Assembly (NCBI GenBank): GCA_947259865.1
Contig: CAMYNZ010000059.1
Span: 1 to 13,444, forward strand
Reading direction: 5' to 3'
Source: an uncultured Desulfobacterales bacterium
Lineage (GTDB): Bacteria; Desulfobacterota; Desulfobacteria; Desulfobacterales; G020354645
Length of the DNA: 13,444 nt
Below are positions 12,800 through 13,444 of the stretch, piece by piece (positions within the stretch are counted from its first letter, which is position 1; each line of letters begins with the position of its first letter). A program made the position numbers and the translations under genes. The notes beneath the pieces were generated by a model, which was not told the DNA's origin, searched no databases, and worked only from the letters and a program-made list of their open reading frames with translations.

Positions 12800-13362
12800 G
12801 TTCGATTGGGTTTGATTCTAAAACCCGGGATAGGGTTTGCATTAAATTGACGAAACAACACCCATACTCTGCAAACAAGGGGCCGGAGCGACACATCGTG
12901 CTTGTCTCTCCGGAAATCCACTGGAATACCGGCAACATCGGTCGCACCTGTCTTGCCGTCGATGCATTTCTGCACCTCATTAAACCACTGGGGTTTTCCC
13001 TGCACGCGCGTGAGCTCAAACGGGCAGGATTGGATTACTGGGATAAAGTAAAATTGAGCATCTGGGAGGATTTTGACCGATTTGAAACAACACTGGCACC
13101 CGCACCGGGTGAAATTGTACTGCTCACCAAAAAGGGGCTAAAACCGTTTTGGGCCATGCCGTCTCCGAGGCGGTTGTTTCTGATTTTTGGCTCGGAGACA
13201 AAAGGATTGCCGCAATTGATCCTGTCGCGCTATAAAGAATTGACCTACCATATCCCCATATCCGCTGAATCCAGAAGTTTGAATTTATCCACCGCGGCCG
13301 GCATTGTCCTTTATGAGAGTTTGCGGCAATCGGGCTTTGAAAATTTCTGGAAACCGAATTAA
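12796..13362 (+). CDS. trmL: tRNA (cytidine/uridine-34 2'-O)-methyltransferase
   Basis: TrmL (YibK), a SPOUT-class enzyme with a knotted SAM-binding fold, methylates the wobble nucleotide of tRNA-Leu in E. coli. The three SPOUT motifs are present: PEIHWNTGNIGRTC (39-52), FLIFGSETKGLP (128-139) and ESRSLNLSTAAGIVLYE (158-174). KPLGFSLHARELKRAGLDYW (63-82) also matches the family. The start is uncertain. TTG at 12796 overlaps the upstream stop (TTGA) and gives 188 residues; TTG at 12847 gives 171. Homologues are about 155-160 residues and start near the first strand (IVLV, 34-37), so the first 15-30 residues may not be translated. No start has a good ribosome site, which fits translational coupling to the zinc-ribbon gene. 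Confidence 0.9.
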   Translation: MSSIGFDSKTRDRVCIKLTKQHPYSANKGPERHIVLVSPEIHWNTGNIGRTCLAVDAFLHLIKPLGFSLHARELKRAGLDYWDKVKLSIWEDFDRFETTLAPAPGEIVLLTKKGLKPFWAMPSPRRLFLIFGSETKGLPQLILSRYKELTYHIPISAESRSLNLSTAAGIVLYESLRQSGFENFWKPN

Positions 13363-13375
13363 ATACGATTCAGTC

Positions 13376-13423
13376 TTGACACCCGAATTAATATCCAGTA
13401 GAGGTGGTGTGTTATCTCCTCTA
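13376..13423 (+). other. 3' flank of trmL: TTGACA box and TAGAGG hairpin
   Basis: A perfect TTGACA (13376-13381) has only a poor -10 (TAGAGG, 13399-13404) at 17 bp. The same TAGAGG pairs with CCTCTA (13418-13423) in a 6-bp hairpin without a T-run. This could be a weak trmL terminator or a promoter for a gene beyond the window. Confidence 0.2.
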
Positions 13424-13444
13424 AGTCCATTCGAATTATCTTAA

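Overview
The window reads as chromosomal DNA of an anaerobic deltaproteobacterium (Desulfobacterota, probably near the Desulfobacterales). This is inferred from gene content: a selenocysteine-containing SelD, a DUF362 protein, a YkgJ-type cysteine-cluster protein, a very large GGDEF/AAA/HEAT signalling protein, and intergenic gaps rich in palindromic repeats. There are no rRNA or tRNA genes, no CRISPR array, no complete insertion sequence and no phage genes.

Left part (1-4100). An exported DUF4124 protein with a long coiled coil is followed by a 400-bp gap. Next comes a stand-alone HD hydrolase resembling the (p)ppGpp hydrolase half of Rel/SpoT. Then comes selD, which conventional gene calling would start too late: its true start is about 100 bp upstream, and an in-frame UGA encodes selenocysteine, followed at the expected distance by a bacterial SECIS hairpin. 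A small TPR protein is convergent with selD.

Centre (4100-8640). Divergent from the TPR gene is a single 1434-residue protein. It carries a variant (AGDEF) diguanylate cyclase domain, a STAND-like AAA ATPase, two copies of a module marked by a KLYP motif, and a HEAT-repeat tail. It is the most unusual gene in the window and the best candidate for an undescribed signalling device.

Right part (8640-13444). A YkgJ-family cysteine-cluster protein, possibly preceded by a short overlapping leader ORF, faces a DUF362 protein across a 370-bp gap. That gap is packed with repeats: a tandem 26-mer, a long hairpin, a divergent pair of REP elements around a 14-bp palindrome, and a further hairpin. Upstream of the DUF362 gene lies a roughly 260-bp island with inverted ends that looks like a miniature, non-autonomous element. 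A metal-dependent amidohydrolase lies upstream of it on the same strand. Divergently, a zinc-ribbon protein overlaps trmL (tRNA wobble 2'-O-methyltransferase) by four bases, an operon-like arrangement.

The genes do not form one obvious pathway. Visible themes are selenium use (selD), alarmone and cyclic-di-GMP signalling (HD and GGDEF proteins), metal or Fe-S binding cysteine proteins (YkgJ, DUF362, zinc ribbon) and tRNA modification. All family assignments come from motif recognition by eye, not from database searches.
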